DNA from: Actinomyces urinae
GTDB lineage: Bacteria; Actinomycetota; Actinomycetes; Actinomycetales; Actinomycetaceae
Assembly: GCF_900119695.1 (NCBI RefSeq)
Contig: NZ_LT632547.1
Coordinates: forward strand, 1,456,893 to 1,520,892
DNA: 64,000 nt
Reading direction: 5' to 3'
Part shown: positions 1-8,472 of the stretch, piece by piece
Layout of the letters: the number at the start of each line of letters is the position of its first letter
Position numbering within the stretch: the first letter of the stretch is position 1
Position numbers and translations under genes: made by a program
Notes under the pieces: model-generated
Seen by the model: the letters and a program-made list of their open reading frames with translations, nothing else
The model's database searches: none
Told to the model about the DNA's origin: nothing

Positions 1-1371
1 TTGCAGGGCCAGGGAAACCTCTTCAATGATAAGGGTTTTCGAAATCATCTGATTGGGGTTTTGAATGACAAACCCGATTCGGCGGCCGCGGCGGGTAATG
101 GGAGAGTCAGTGATGTCCTCGTCATCTAGGTAGATGCGACCAGAATCTGGCTCTTCAAAACCGCAAATGAGTTTGGCCAGAGTGGACTTGCCCGCGCCAT
201 TGGTGCCGCAGATAGCAACTACCTCGCCGCGGTAAATCTCGGTTGAAACCCCTTTGATTATTTCAACTTCGTTAATCCCGAAATTGATGTTCTCCAGCTT
301 CAAAATCGGGTCGGGCTTGCGCGGAGTCTTGCGTGGTTCACGCGCCCACTGCAAGAGCTCAGCCCGCGCATTATCTGGAATGTGAACGGAGCGTACAGAC
401 TCAGGTTGGTCCGCGGCCGTGACGTTGTGGCCGGCCATGCGCAGAGCCGTAATGTAGAGCGGTTCGCGAATCCCGTGATCGGTCAGTACTCGCGAAGCAA
501 TAATTTCGTTCGGCGTACCGTCCGCTACGATCTGGCCGCGATCTACAACAATTATGCGATCCACATGCCGGTGCAGAACGTCCTCTAAACGGTGTTCGAT
601 GATGATGACGGTTGCGCCCTCGGGTGGGCGCTGGTGTAACGCATCAATCGTCTCAATCGCCTGCTGGCCAGAAGCAGGGTCTAGGGAGGCAAGAGGCTCA
701 TCAAAAAGCAGAATCTGCACGTCGTCTACAAGCACGCTGGCCATGGATACGCGCTGCTTTTGGCCGCCTGACAAGTCTTGAGGGGAGGCCTCTAGGCGGT
801 TCCCAATGCCAACGACGGAAGCCGCCTGTTGCACCCGCGAATGCATCTGGCCTTGCTCCACCAGATCGTTTTCCAGAGAGAAAGCAATGTCTTCTGCAAC
901 TGTTAGTCCAATGAACTGGCCATCGGGATCCTGCAGTACGGTGCCCACGATTTTAGAAAGCTCATGCAGGGGAGTTTGTGTTGGGTCAATGCCGGCAACC
1001 CTCACCGTGCCGGAATACTCCCCGGGGAAGCGGTAGGGGATGAGCCCGTTGATGACATGTGCCAGTGTGGACTTCCCAGAACCAGACTGGCCTACAATCG
1101 CAACCTTCTCACCCCGGTTGATCGTCAGATTGATACCCCGAAGGGTGGGCGAGGATTGCGCGCGATACTGAAAAGTGAAATCGCGAAACTCGATGATGGG
1201 TTCAGGCGCAGTACCTGACGAGGTCGGTTGGCCCTGCGAAAAGGAGGCTTCCGAGCCTAAGTGAGGGGTGGACTTTGTGGAGGCGTCATTCGCGGGGCGA
1301 GCCTGAGTGCCCGCAGCGCTTGCCGCACTGTCGGTGCTTGGGCCCGCCCCATTCGAATGAAACTCAGTCAC
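1..1371 (-). CDS. ECF transporter double ATP-binding protein (fused EcfA-type), 3' end outside window
   Basis: Energising ATPase of an energy-coupling factor (ECF) vitamin importer. Two ABC ATPase domains lie in one chain. The first has Walker A GQSGSGKST, signature LSGGQKQR and Walker B ILLFDEPLASLDP. The second begins near residue 375 and has Walker A GTNGAGKST. The frame is still open at base 1, so at least 457 codons are present and the second signature and Walker B lie outside. I chose the GTG at 1371 because it is 7 bases downstream of the S-component stop. It gives an unstructured Ser/Ala/Thr-rich leader of about 60 residues before the first domain, so a later start is possible. It follows the S component and SAM-hydrolase genes on the same strand. 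A transmembrane T component would be expected further downstream, outside the window. Confidence 0.88.
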   Translation of the reverse strand, partial: MTEFHSNGAGPSTDSAASAAGTQARPANDASTKSTPHLGSEASFSQGQPTSSGTAPEPIIEFRDFTFQYRAQSSPTLRGINLTINRGEKVAIVGQSGSGKSTLAHVINGLIPYRFPGEYSGTVRVAGIDPTQTPLHELSKIVGTVLQDPDGQFIGLTVAEDIAFSLENDLVEQGQMHSRVQQAASVVGIGNRLEASPQDLSGGQKQRVSMASVLVDDVQILLFDEPLASLDPASGQQAIETIDALHQRPPEGATVIIIEHRLEDVLHRHVDRIIVVDRGQIVADGTPNEIIASRVLTDHGIREPLYITALRMAGHNVTAADQPESVRSVHIPDNARAELLQWAREPRKTPRKPDPILKLENINFGINEVEIIKGVSTEIYRGEVVAICGTNGAGKSTLAKLICGFEEPDSGRIYLDDEDITDSPITRRGRRIGFVIQNPNQMISKTLIIEEVSLALQ

Positions 1372-1378
1372 AGCTGGC

Positions 1379-1933
1379 TTATTCCTTTTCCGCAAGCGAG
1401 CCGGCAGAAGTGCGGGTCTTCGCGTAGGCAATCACAATCAAGGAGCCAATGATAGCGGTGGTGAGGATGTTAGAAACACCAGCGACCGCTCCCTGAGTGA
1501 ACACCTTCGAGGCCGGCTCAGAGTAGAACAAGATGTCCAAAAGCGGGGCTACGATACCCCACGACACGGCGTGTGCTACCACCACGGCAACGTTGAAACG
1601 TACCATGCCGCCACTGTTCATTGGGCTGTCCTGCACGTTATCTTTCAGCATCATTAGGCCCATGATCACGCCCGCAATTGCCGATGCTACGATCCAAGAC
1701 CACCAGGGGCCGTACGAGGTGACGTCGATCAGGAAGTGCCCAATCAGTCCCATAAGGCCGGCAACCACCGGGCCGTAAAGCAGCGCGAACACGGCCAGAA
1801 GCGCGTATTGGATGTTAATGGTCGTGTTCGGAATCGGCGTTGGGATTACAAGAAAACGGCCGAGCACGAAGAAGAGGGCCGCGCCAATACCCGTAGCTAC
1901 CACAGCAGTGGTTGGCGAAGTCTTATTAATCAT
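1379..1933 (-). CDS. ECF transporter S component, UPF0397 / ECF-ribofla_trS family
   Basis: Membrane substrate-capture subunit of an ECF importer, 184 aa. It has about five or six hydrophobic segments and the family-typical run FVLGRFLVIPTPIPNTT followed by a GLIGHFLIDVTSYGPWWSWI segment. I chose the ATG at 1933 because a GAAGGA ribosome site lies just upstream; a 21-codon upstream extension in the same frame has no such support. It sits 43 bases after the SAM-hydrolase gene and 7 bases before the double ATPase, so the three look like one operon. The family is often labelled riboflavin-specific, but the substrate cannot be read from the sequence. Its SAM-hydrolase partner suggests a purine- or nucleoside-related ligand (inference). 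Confidence 0.85.
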   Translation of the reverse strand: MINKTSPTTAVVATGIGAALFFVLGRFLVIPTPIPNTTINIQYALLAVFALLYGPVVAGLMGLIGHFLIDVTSYGPWWSWIVASAIAGVIMGLMMLKDNVQDSPMNSGGMVRFNVAVVVAHAVSWGIVAPLLDILFYSEPASKVFTQGAVAGVSNILTTAIIGSLIVIAYAKTRTSAGSLAEKE

Positions 1934-1976
1934 TGTTTTCCTTCTACTTGTATTTGTACTGAACGGGATTAGGAGA

Positions 1977-2834
1977 TTAGGCGAGGGGCGCGTCATTTAG
2001 CGGATACTCGAAATCCACCTTCCATTGCGTTCCCTGCCCAACCGAGTAGGCCATTGCGAACGAACCGCGGTTAATCGCGATAGCCATGTTGTCCAAGGAG
2101 TTCGTGTAAATGAGCGGTTCACCAACCGACACATCCGCAAACGAGCGCACGTACTTAAGCGGAGCTGAATAGACGTCCCCGTGCTGGTTTTCAATGTGTA
2201 CGCGGACGTACTCGCCCATTTTTACGCCAAGTTCAAGGAATAGCTCGCGAGGAATGTTTGTCCAAAGCGACCCGTATCGAACGTCGTGCGTGTCAATAGT
2301 GCCGAAGGCCTTGTACTGTTCAATTTTCGGCTCCATGACGGGCAACTTGATGGCCTTCTCAACATCTAGGGAGGGGCCGACCTCCTCGAACGTGATTCTG
2401 CCCGATGCTAGCCGAGCGCCCGTGTACGCGTAGATGTCACGCCCGTGGAACGTGTAGGAGTGGCCCGAGCCTGGCAGTCGGTTAACAGACTCGTCAATCT
2501 CGCGAAGTTCATCCAAACCGTACGTAACAGCAATGTGGGTCAGCGTCCCGTTGTCAGGTGTCACGATGAAATGCCCAGACTTGGTTTTTGCCACCACGGA
2601 CAGGCGGTCCGAGCCAACGCCGGGATCCACAACCGAAACAAACACCGAACCTGCGGGCCAGTAAATAAGAGTTTGTGCGAGCCTACAAGATCCCTCCCAC
2701 ACGTCGTAAGGAGGAATGTTATGAGTTAGGTCTTCGATGGGAAGACTCGAATCCACGCCGTACGCCACGCCGTGCATGGCTGACACGGCACCATCTGAAT
2801 ATCCGAAGTCAGACTGCAAAATTAGGGGCTTCAT
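1977..2834 (-). CDS. SAM hydroxide adenosyltransferase-like protein (DUF62 family)
   Basis: Member of the SAM-dependent halogenase/hydroxide adenosyltransferase family, 285 aa, close to the usual length. Known relatives cleave S-adenosylmethionine with water to adenosine and methionine. The N-terminal core opens with ILQSDFGYSDGAVSAMHG and carries VVDPGVGS, TPDNGTLT and TFHGRDIYA, the usual conserved blocks of the family. The C-terminal beta domain follows from about residue 190. Start ATG at 2834 has an AGGAAA ribosome site. It is the first gene of the apparent operon with the ECF S component and ATPase. The link suggests that the importer handles a product or precursor of SAM or adenosine, or that the gene is a passenger. 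Hydrolase is more likely than chlorinase or fluorinase, but the halide-pocket residues were not modelled. Confidence 0.8.
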   Translation of the reverse strand: MKPLILQSDFGYSDGAVSAMHGVAYGVDSSLPIEDLTHNIPPYDVWEGSCRLAQTLIYWPAGSVFVSVVDPGVGSDRLSVVAKTKSGHFIVTPDNGTLTHIAVTYGLDELREIDESVNRLPGSGHSYTFHGRDIYAYTGARLASGRITFEEVGPSLDVEKAIKLPVMEPKIEQYKAFGTIDTHDVRYGSLWTNIPRELFLELGVKMGEYVRVHIENQHGDVYSAPLKYVRSFADVSVGEPLIYTNSLDNMAIAINRGSFAMAYSVGQGTQWKVDFEYPLNDAPLA

Positions 2835-2947
2835 GGGTTTCCTGAACCTAGGGATCTCGGAACGGGTCCATCATACGTGCATACCCGGACAGTAGCTTCA
2901 CGCGATCTCATAATGGACGCGTAGCGTCACGCAGTGCTCTAGAAGCG

Positions 2948-2963
2948 CATTTGTGTGCAAATG
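2948..2963. promoter_or_regulatory. Perfect inverted repeat CATTTG-TGTG-CAAATG, possible operator
   Basis: A 6+6 base perfect dyad with a 4-base spacer in the 277-base divergent gap between the SAM-hydrolase gene and putP. A TATAAC hexamer (a possible -10 element) follows directly. It may bind a regulator of putP-putA or of the ECF operon. No known consensus was assigned. Confidence 0.35.
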
Positions 2964-3111
2964 TCCTGTTATAACGCCAATTTCTTAAAAGTGACCGAAA
3001 CGTGAGATCAACAGAGAGCCAAATGTCACGAAAAGATAACGAGCCTTGACATCGAGGTTCTTCGTCGCGAGTGTTAGGTTCACTGAAAACGCCCAGAAGG
3101 AGGATACCCGC

Positions 3112-4602
3112 ATGTCGACGACGACATATCAGGCAATCGCCATGATCATCTACCTCGTAGCTATGATCATGATCGGCCTGCTTGCCTACAACCGAACGAG
3201 TGATTTTGACGATTACATGCTCGGTGGTCGCAAACTCGGCCCAACAGCCGCGGCCCTATCCGCCGGTGCATCCGACATGTCCGGCTGGCTGCTCATGGGC
3301 CTTCCTGGAGCTATCTACCTGAACGGTCTCATCGAAGGCTGGATCGCGGTTGGTCTAACCATCGGTGCCTGGCTTAACTGGAAATTCGTGGCGCCGCGCC
3401 TACGCTCCTACTCGCAGGTGGCGTCCGATTCTATTACCGTTCCCTCATTCCTTGGCCATCGTCTACGCGACCGCTCGCACCTTATCCGCGTCGTTGCGGG
3501 CATTATCATTTTCGTTTTCTTCACGTTTTACGTCTCGTCCGGCATGGTGGCTGGCGGCGCCTTCTTCGAAGCGTCATTCGGCATGAACTACCACCTCGGC
3601 CTTGTCATTGTTTCTGCAATCGTCGTGCTCTACACGCTAATCGGAGGCTTCCTTGCCGTGTCGTGGACGGACGTGGTGCAGGGCCTCATGATGGTCACTG
3701 CGCTCGTCCTTGTTCCAATCGTTGGCATCGTGCACGTGGGCGGCTTCTCCAACATGGTTAGCGCCATCAACGAGGTTGATCCCGCTATCTTCTCCCTCGC
3801 CGGTGGGGCTGCGGCGAGCGCGGCCGCGATGGGCATCATCTCAGCGCTTGCTTGGGGCCTCGGATACTTCGGCCAGCCCCACATCATCGTGCGCTTCATG
3901 GCCCTTCGCTCCGCGAAAGAATCTGCTGCCGCTCGCCGCATCGGCATCGGCTGGATGTTACTTGCAGTTATTGGCGCCGGCATGACTGCCCTCGTGGGTG
4001 TGGCAGTGTACAAGCACGACGAGGCCCAGCTGGCTAACCCCGAGTCGGTATTTATTTCGCTCGGCCAGCTCCTAATGCACCCGCTTATCGCAGGCTTCAT
4101 GCTTGCCGCTATCCTCGCCGCAATCATGTCTACCATTTCTTCACAGCTGCTGGTCACGTCTTCTGCGGTTGTTGAGGACATCTACCGCGCGTTCACCAAG
4201 CGCGACCTATCGGGCAATGATGGCGTGCTCGCGGGCCGCGTTGTTGTGGCAGTCATCGCGATTCTGGCTGGAGCTCTCGCGTGGCCGCGTTCGGACACAA
4301 TCCTCGCCCTCGTTGCATTCGCGTGGGCCGGATTCGGAGCTTCGTTTGGCCCCACCGTTCTGCTTTCGCTCTACTGGCGCAAGTTCACCTATCAGGGAGC
4401 TATCGCCGGCATGATCGCTGGAGCGGTCACGGTTGGTATCTGGGGCAATGTTTCGGGTGGCATTTTCGACCTGTACGAGATCCTGCCCGGCTTCCTTCTG
4501 AACCTCCTGTTCGCGGTCATTGTTTCTAACATGACTTACAAGCCGAACGGAGAGATCGATAAGGAGTTTGACGACGCCCTCGCTGGAATCTCGGCAGACT
4601 AA
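3112..4602 (+). CDS. putP: Sodium/proline symporter PutP
   Basis: Na+/L-proline symporter of the solute:sodium symporter family, 496 aa, typical length. About 12-13 transmembrane segments can be seen, with family blocks YMLGGRKLGP, LSAGASDMSGWLLMGLPG and TVPSFLGHRLRD, and GGFLAVSWTDVVQG in the middle. The start at 3112 is set by a strong AGAAGGAGG site at 3095-3103; a 22-codon upstream extension is unlikely. The gene is followed by a terminator-like hairpin and then by putA on the same strand, so uptake and degradation of proline are paired. Pantothenate or other SSS substrates are possible, but the putA neighbour makes proline much the best call. Confidence 0.93.
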   Translation: MSTTTYQAIAMIIYLVAMIMIGLLAYNRTSDFDDYMLGGRKLGPTAAALSAGASDMSGWLLMGLPGAIYLNGLIEGWIAVGLTIGAWLNWKFVAPRLRSYSQVASDSITVPSFLGHRLRDRSHLIRVVAGIIIFVFFTFYVSSGMVAGGAFFEASFGMNYHLGLVIVSAIVVLYTLIGGFLAVSWTDVVQGLMMVTALVLVPIVGIVHVGGFSNMVSAINEVDPAIFSLAGGAAASAAAMGIISALAWGLGYFGQPHIIVRFMALRSAKESAAARRIGIGWMLLAVIGAGMTALVGVAVYKHDEAQLANPESVFISLGQLLMHPLIAGFMLAAILAAIMSTISSQLLVTSSAVVEDIYRAFTKRDLSGNDGVLAGRVVVAVIAILAGALAWPRSDTILALVAFAWAGFGASFGPTVLLSLYWRKFTYQGAIAGMIAGAVTVGIWGNVSGGIFDLYEILPGFLLNLLFAVIVSNMTYKPNGEIDKEFDDALAGISAD

Positions 4603-4613
4603 TCCACACAAGT

Positions 4614-4646
4614 AGCGCAGCTCTTGCAAAGTGCAAGGGCTGCGCT
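4614..4646 (+). terminator. Hairpin after putP
   Basis: Fifteen-pair stem (AGCGCAGC paired with GCTGCGCT, extended by TCTTGCA/TGCAAGG with one G-U) and a loop of 3 bases, 11 bases after the putP stop. There is no T run after it, so it may act as a partial terminator or an mRNA-stabilising element that sets the putP:putA ratio. Confidence 0.55.
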
Positions 4647-4801
4647 CACGTGTGCACCAGGTATCGCACGCTAAAACGGATAAAAGTATCCGCGCAAAAG
4701 ATCTACATTGCTTTACCTGTGCACCAGAAGAATTCCCCAATATAGTTAGAGCAAAACCTTCGCATAGCCTCGCATGCGTAAAGTCAATCAAAGGAGATCA
4801 A

Positions 4802-7800
4802 ATGACTGCGCCGGAAGCAACGGACTTTTCCCAAATCGCAGAACGGGCGCTCATTCGGGCGCGCAAATGGGCAGACGGATCAACCAAATACCCGATTGAT
4901 CCGGCCGCAAAGCTCCTTGCCGATGTCCTTGAAGATGAGGGCGGCCTTGACTACACCGTTTCGTTTGTCGATGGCGTTGTGAGGCCCGAAGATCAGCAGG
5001 TAGCGGCAGACCACCTTGCTGAAACCGGTAAGAAGAACCCGGATTTCCTCCCTTGGTACCTGCGCACCCCCGCCCTCATCGGTGGAACCGTAGGCAAGTT
5101 TGTTCCAGAGGTTTCCGTGCCGGCCGCACGACGCGTATTCCGCCAGCTAGTAGGCGACCTCGTTGTTGATGTAACCGACGACAAACTCGGCCCCGCAATC
5201 CAGCGTCTCAAAGCAGGCGGCGCCTCGCTGAACGTAAACCTACTTGGTGAGGCCGTTCTGGGGGACAAGGAGGCCGCGAAGCGTCTAGCCGACACCAAGC
5301 GCTTGCTTGAGCGCGATGACATCGACTACGTTTCACTGAAAGTTTCAGCCGTAACCGGTCCGCACAACCCGTGGGGTTACGACGACGTTGTAGATCACGC
5401 GTTCACCGAACTGCTCCCTCTGTACAGGTACGCCGCCGCGCACCCTGCCCGCAAGTTCATCAACCTGGACATGGAAGAGTACCGCGACCTGCACCTCACC
5501 ATTGACGTGTTCAAGCGCCTGCTCGAGCAGCCGGAAATGAAGAACTACTCGGCAGGCATCGTGCTACAGGCCTACCTGCCAGACACACTCAACGCCATGA
5601 AGGACCTGCAAGCGTGGGCAGCAAAGCGCGTTGAAAATGGTGGGGCGCCCATCAAGGTGCGCGTGGTGAAAGGCGCGAACCTTGCCATGGAGCGCGTTGA
5701 CGCCGCTATGCGGGGATGGGAACTAACCACCTGGGAATCTAAGCAGGCCACCGATGCGAACTATCTGCGCATCCTCAACTGGGCGATGACCCCCGAGCAC
5801 CTCCAAAACGTCAAGCTCGGCGTTGCCGGACACAATTTGTTCACCATTGCAGCGGCTTGGGAGCTCGCCCTCGAGCGCGGCGTGCAAGACCAGATTGAAA
5901 TCGAAATGCTCTCGGGCATGGCCACCCAGCAGGCTTCAGCCGTCCGCGAGGACGTAGGTAACCTACTGCTGTACGTGCCGGTTGTAAGCCCGGACGAGTA
6001 TGACGTGGCAATCTCTTACCTGGTGCGCCGCTTGGAGGAAAACTCGGCGGATGAAAACTTCATGGCCTCCATCTTCGATATCGGCACCGACCCCGGTGCA
6101 TTCGATAAGGAGAAGAAACGCTTCCTCGCCGCCGTTGAGCAGATGGAGCGCGAAGGTGACCGCCGCGTGGGTGCGAACCGCCACCAGGACCGCAGCACGG
6201 AAACGGCCGCAGACATTGCGAAGCCCGTAACCACTCCCGCGGGAGGTTGGACGTTCAAGAACACGCCGGACTCCGACCCCTCGCTGCCGGAGAACCTGCA
6301 GTGGGCACGTGACATCACTGCCCGCATCAAGGACTCCAAGCTCGGTAATGAAACTATCGAAGCCGCGGTAATCGACACTGAAGACGCACTGAATGAAATG
6401 CTCGATCGGGCGGTCGAAGGAGGCCGCGAATGGGCGGCACGCAGCGCTAAGGAACGTTCCGACCTCCTCCACAAGGTCGGTGTGGAACTGGGTAAGCGTC
6501 GCGGTGAACTCATCGAGGTGGTTGCATCCGAACTCGGTAAATCGCTTCAGCAGGCAGACGTCGAAGTTTCTGAAGCTATCGACTTTGCCCATTACTATGC
6601 AGAGCGCGCCCTTGACCTTGAGAATCTCCAGGGTGCCAAGTTCGAACCGGTAGATGTCACCCTTGTGACTCCGCCGTGGAACTTCCCCATCGCTATCCCC
6701 GCGGGCGGCACGATCGCGGCGCTCGCGGCCGGATCTGCAGCCATCTTGAAGCCGGCCTCGCTTGCTCGTCGCACCGGCGCAGTGTTGGCCGAATGTATCT
6801 GGGCTGCAGGCATCCCTGAAACCGCGTGCATTCTCGCCTCCGTTGGTGAACGCCAGCTGGGCCGCGAGCTAGTAACCGATAAGCGCGTTGGCCGCGTCGT
6901 TCTGACCGGCGGTGTGGAAACGGCAGAAATGTTCCGCTCTTGGGATCCCACCTTGCGCATCATGGCGGAGACCTCAGGTAAGAACGCCATCGTGATCACT
7001 CCGTCAGCCGATCTTGACCTCGCTGTGAAGGACGTGATCGACTCCGCGTTCGGTCACGCAGGCCAGAAGTGCTCGGCAGCCTCGTATGTGGTTCTCGTGG
7101 GATCAACCGGCTTTTCCAAGCGCGTGCGCAATCAGTTGGTCGACGCCGCGAGGTCTTTGCACATCGGTTGGGGAGACGACCTATCGGCAGAAATGGGGCC
7201 ACTGTCGTCCGAGCCTGGAGAGAAGCTCCTGGCCGGCCTCACCACCCTAGATGAAGGGCAAAAGTGGGTGCTTAAGCCGCGTCGCCTTGATGACACGAAC
7301 AGGCTGTGGAGCCCCGGCGTGCGCGTGGGCGTTGAGCCGGGATCTGAGTATCACATGGTCGAATACTTCGGCCCGATCCTTGGCGTAATGTGCGTTGACA
7401 CTCTTGAAGAGGCCATTGAAGCTCAGAACATGGTGGACTTTGGCCTCACCGCTGGTCTGCACTCGCTTGACCCCGATGAGATCAACTACTGGCTCAACAA
7501 CGTAGAGGCCGGCAACGTGTACGTTAACCGCGGTATTACCGGCGCAATCGTGCAGCGCCAGCCGTTTGGCGGATGGAAGCGCTCCGCGGTGGGCGAAACC
7601 ACCAAGGCGGGAGGCCCGAACTACCTGTACGGATTTGGCGATATCAAACCCGTTGAGCCGGCCGCCGAGGGCGAGCGTGACGCCGCCTATCCGCCGGCTG
7701 TTGAACACGAAGCCAACGTGAAGGCACCGCAGCTACGCGAGCTCCTAGAATCTGCAAAGCGCCTGCTGTCAGAAGAGGATTACGCGCGCCTCGCGATTGC

Positions 7801-8398
7801 CGTCGAGTCCGACCAGCATGCCATCGACACCGAGTTTGGCCGGTTGCATGACCCGTCGAAGGTCGGCGTGGAACGCAACATCTTGCGCTACCTGCCCGTT
7901 GGCGCTCAGATTCGCGTGGGCAAGGACGCCTCTCTCTACGAGGTGTTCCGCGCGGTCTCCGCAGGTATCGCCCTGGGGGAGATCGTGAAGGTGGATCCGG
8001 ATGACGAGACCTCGTTTATCCGCGAACTTCCGGCCGGAGCATACACGGGCATGGACCTCACGGTGTCAACAGAAACGTTCCTCCCAACCGATCCGTCAAT
8101 CATGCTGGGCAATCTTGGCGTTGACATCCTCGTTGAAAACAAGCGCCAGTTTGCTGAGCGCGTTCAAGCTGAGGTGGAAGTGGGCGAGAATCTTGATATT
8201 CGCATCCGTATGATTGGCGAGGACGGCGACGAGCTGCGCCGCGCAGTAGACGGATCGATTGACGTTGCCATTTGGGATGGGCCAGTCACTACGTGCGGTC
8301 GCGTGGAGATTCTGCCGTTCGTGCGCGAGCAGGCAGTCTCGATCACGAATCACCGGTTCGGCAACAAGACTCCGCTCTCAACCCAGGTGTTGGTGTAG
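4802..8398 (+). CDS. putA: Bifunctional proline dehydrogenase / L-glutamate gamma-semialdehyde dehydrogenase PutA
   Basis: Oxidises proline to glutamate in two steps: FAD proline dehydrogenase, then NAD-dependent P5C dehydrogenase. It has 1198 aa. The N-terminal half (about 20-470) is the PRODH barrel with GIVLQAYLPD, KVRVVKGAN and LGVAGHNLFTIA. The aldehyde dehydrogenase domain (about 520-1020) shows ETSGKNAIV and the catalytic Cys757 in GHAGQKCSAAS. A further domain of about 180 residues ends in ITNHRFGNKTPL. No N-terminal ribbon-helix-helix DNA-binding domain is present, so this PutA should not be its own repressor. The start at 4802 is set by AAGGAGA at 4790-4796. It follows putP by 199 bases. 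Confidence 0.95.
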   Translation: MTAPEATDFSQIAERALIRARKWADGSTKYPIDPAAKLLADVLEDEGGLDYTVSFVDGVVRPEDQQVAADHLAETGKKNPDFLPWYLRTPALIGGTVGKFVPEVSVPAARRVFRQLVGDLVVDVTDDKLGPAIQRLKAGGASLNVNLLGEAVLGDKEAAKRLADTKRLLERDDIDYVSLKVSAVTGPHNPWGYDDVVDHAFTELLPLYRYAAAHPARKFINLDMEEYRDLHLTIDVFKRLLEQPEMKNYSAGIVLQAYLPDTLNAMKDLQAWAAKRVENGGAPIKVRVVKGANLAMERVDAAMRGWELTTWESKQATDANYLRILNWAMTPEHLQNVKLGVAGHNLFTIAAAWELALERGVQDQIEIEMLSGMATQQASAVREDVGNLLLYVPVVSPDEYDVAISYLVRRLEENSADENFMASIFDIGTDPGAFDKEKKRFLAAVEQMEREGDRRVGANRHQDRSTETAADIAKPVTTPAGGWTFKNTPDSDPSLPENLQWARDITARIKDSKLGNETIEAAVIDTEDALNEMLDRAVEGGREWAARSAKERSDLLHKVGVELGKRRGELIEVVASELGKSLQQADVEVSEAIDFAHYYAERALDLENLQGAKFEPVDVTLVTPPWNFPIAIPAGGTIAALAAGSAAILKPASLARRTGAVLAECIWAAGIPETACILASVGERQLGRELVTDKRVGRVVLTGGVETAEMFRSWDPTLRIMAETSGKNAIVITPSADLDLAVKDVIDSAFGHAGQKCSAASYVVLVGSTGFSKRVRNQLVDAARSLHIGWGDDLSAEMGPLSSEPGEKLLAGLTTLDEGQKWVLKPRRLDDTNRLWSPGVRVGVEPGSEYHMVEYFGPILGVMCVDTLEEAIEAQNMVDFGLTAGLHSLDPDEINYWLNNVEAGNVYVNRGITGAIVQRQPFGGWKRSAVGETTKAGGPNYLYGFGDIKPVEPAAEGERDAAYPPAVEHEANVKAPQLRELLESAKRLLSEEDYARLAIAVESDQHAIDTEFGRLHDPSKVGVERNILRYLPVGAQIRVGKDASLYEVFRAVSAGIALGEIVKVDPDDETSFIRELPAGAYTGMDLTVSTETFLPTDPSIMLGNLGVDILVENKRQFAERVQAEVEVGENLDIRIRMIGEDGDELRRAVDGSIDVAIWDGPVTTCGRVEILPFVREQAVSITNHRFGNKTPLSTQVLV

Positions 8399-8408
8399 TA
8401 GGCGCTAG

Positions 8409-8450
8409 GAGTTTGGGCGGCTACCTCTTGGGGCGGTCGCCCAAACTCTT
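8409..8450. terminator. Bidirectional terminator between putA and the alpha-glucosidase gene
   Basis: Perfect 11-pair stem (GAGTTTGGGCG with CGCCCAAACTC) closing an 18-base loop, placed between convergent genes. Only a short TT follows on plus. Confidence 0.65.
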
Positions 8451-8472
8451 GCTCTGGCATAAAATCAGACGC

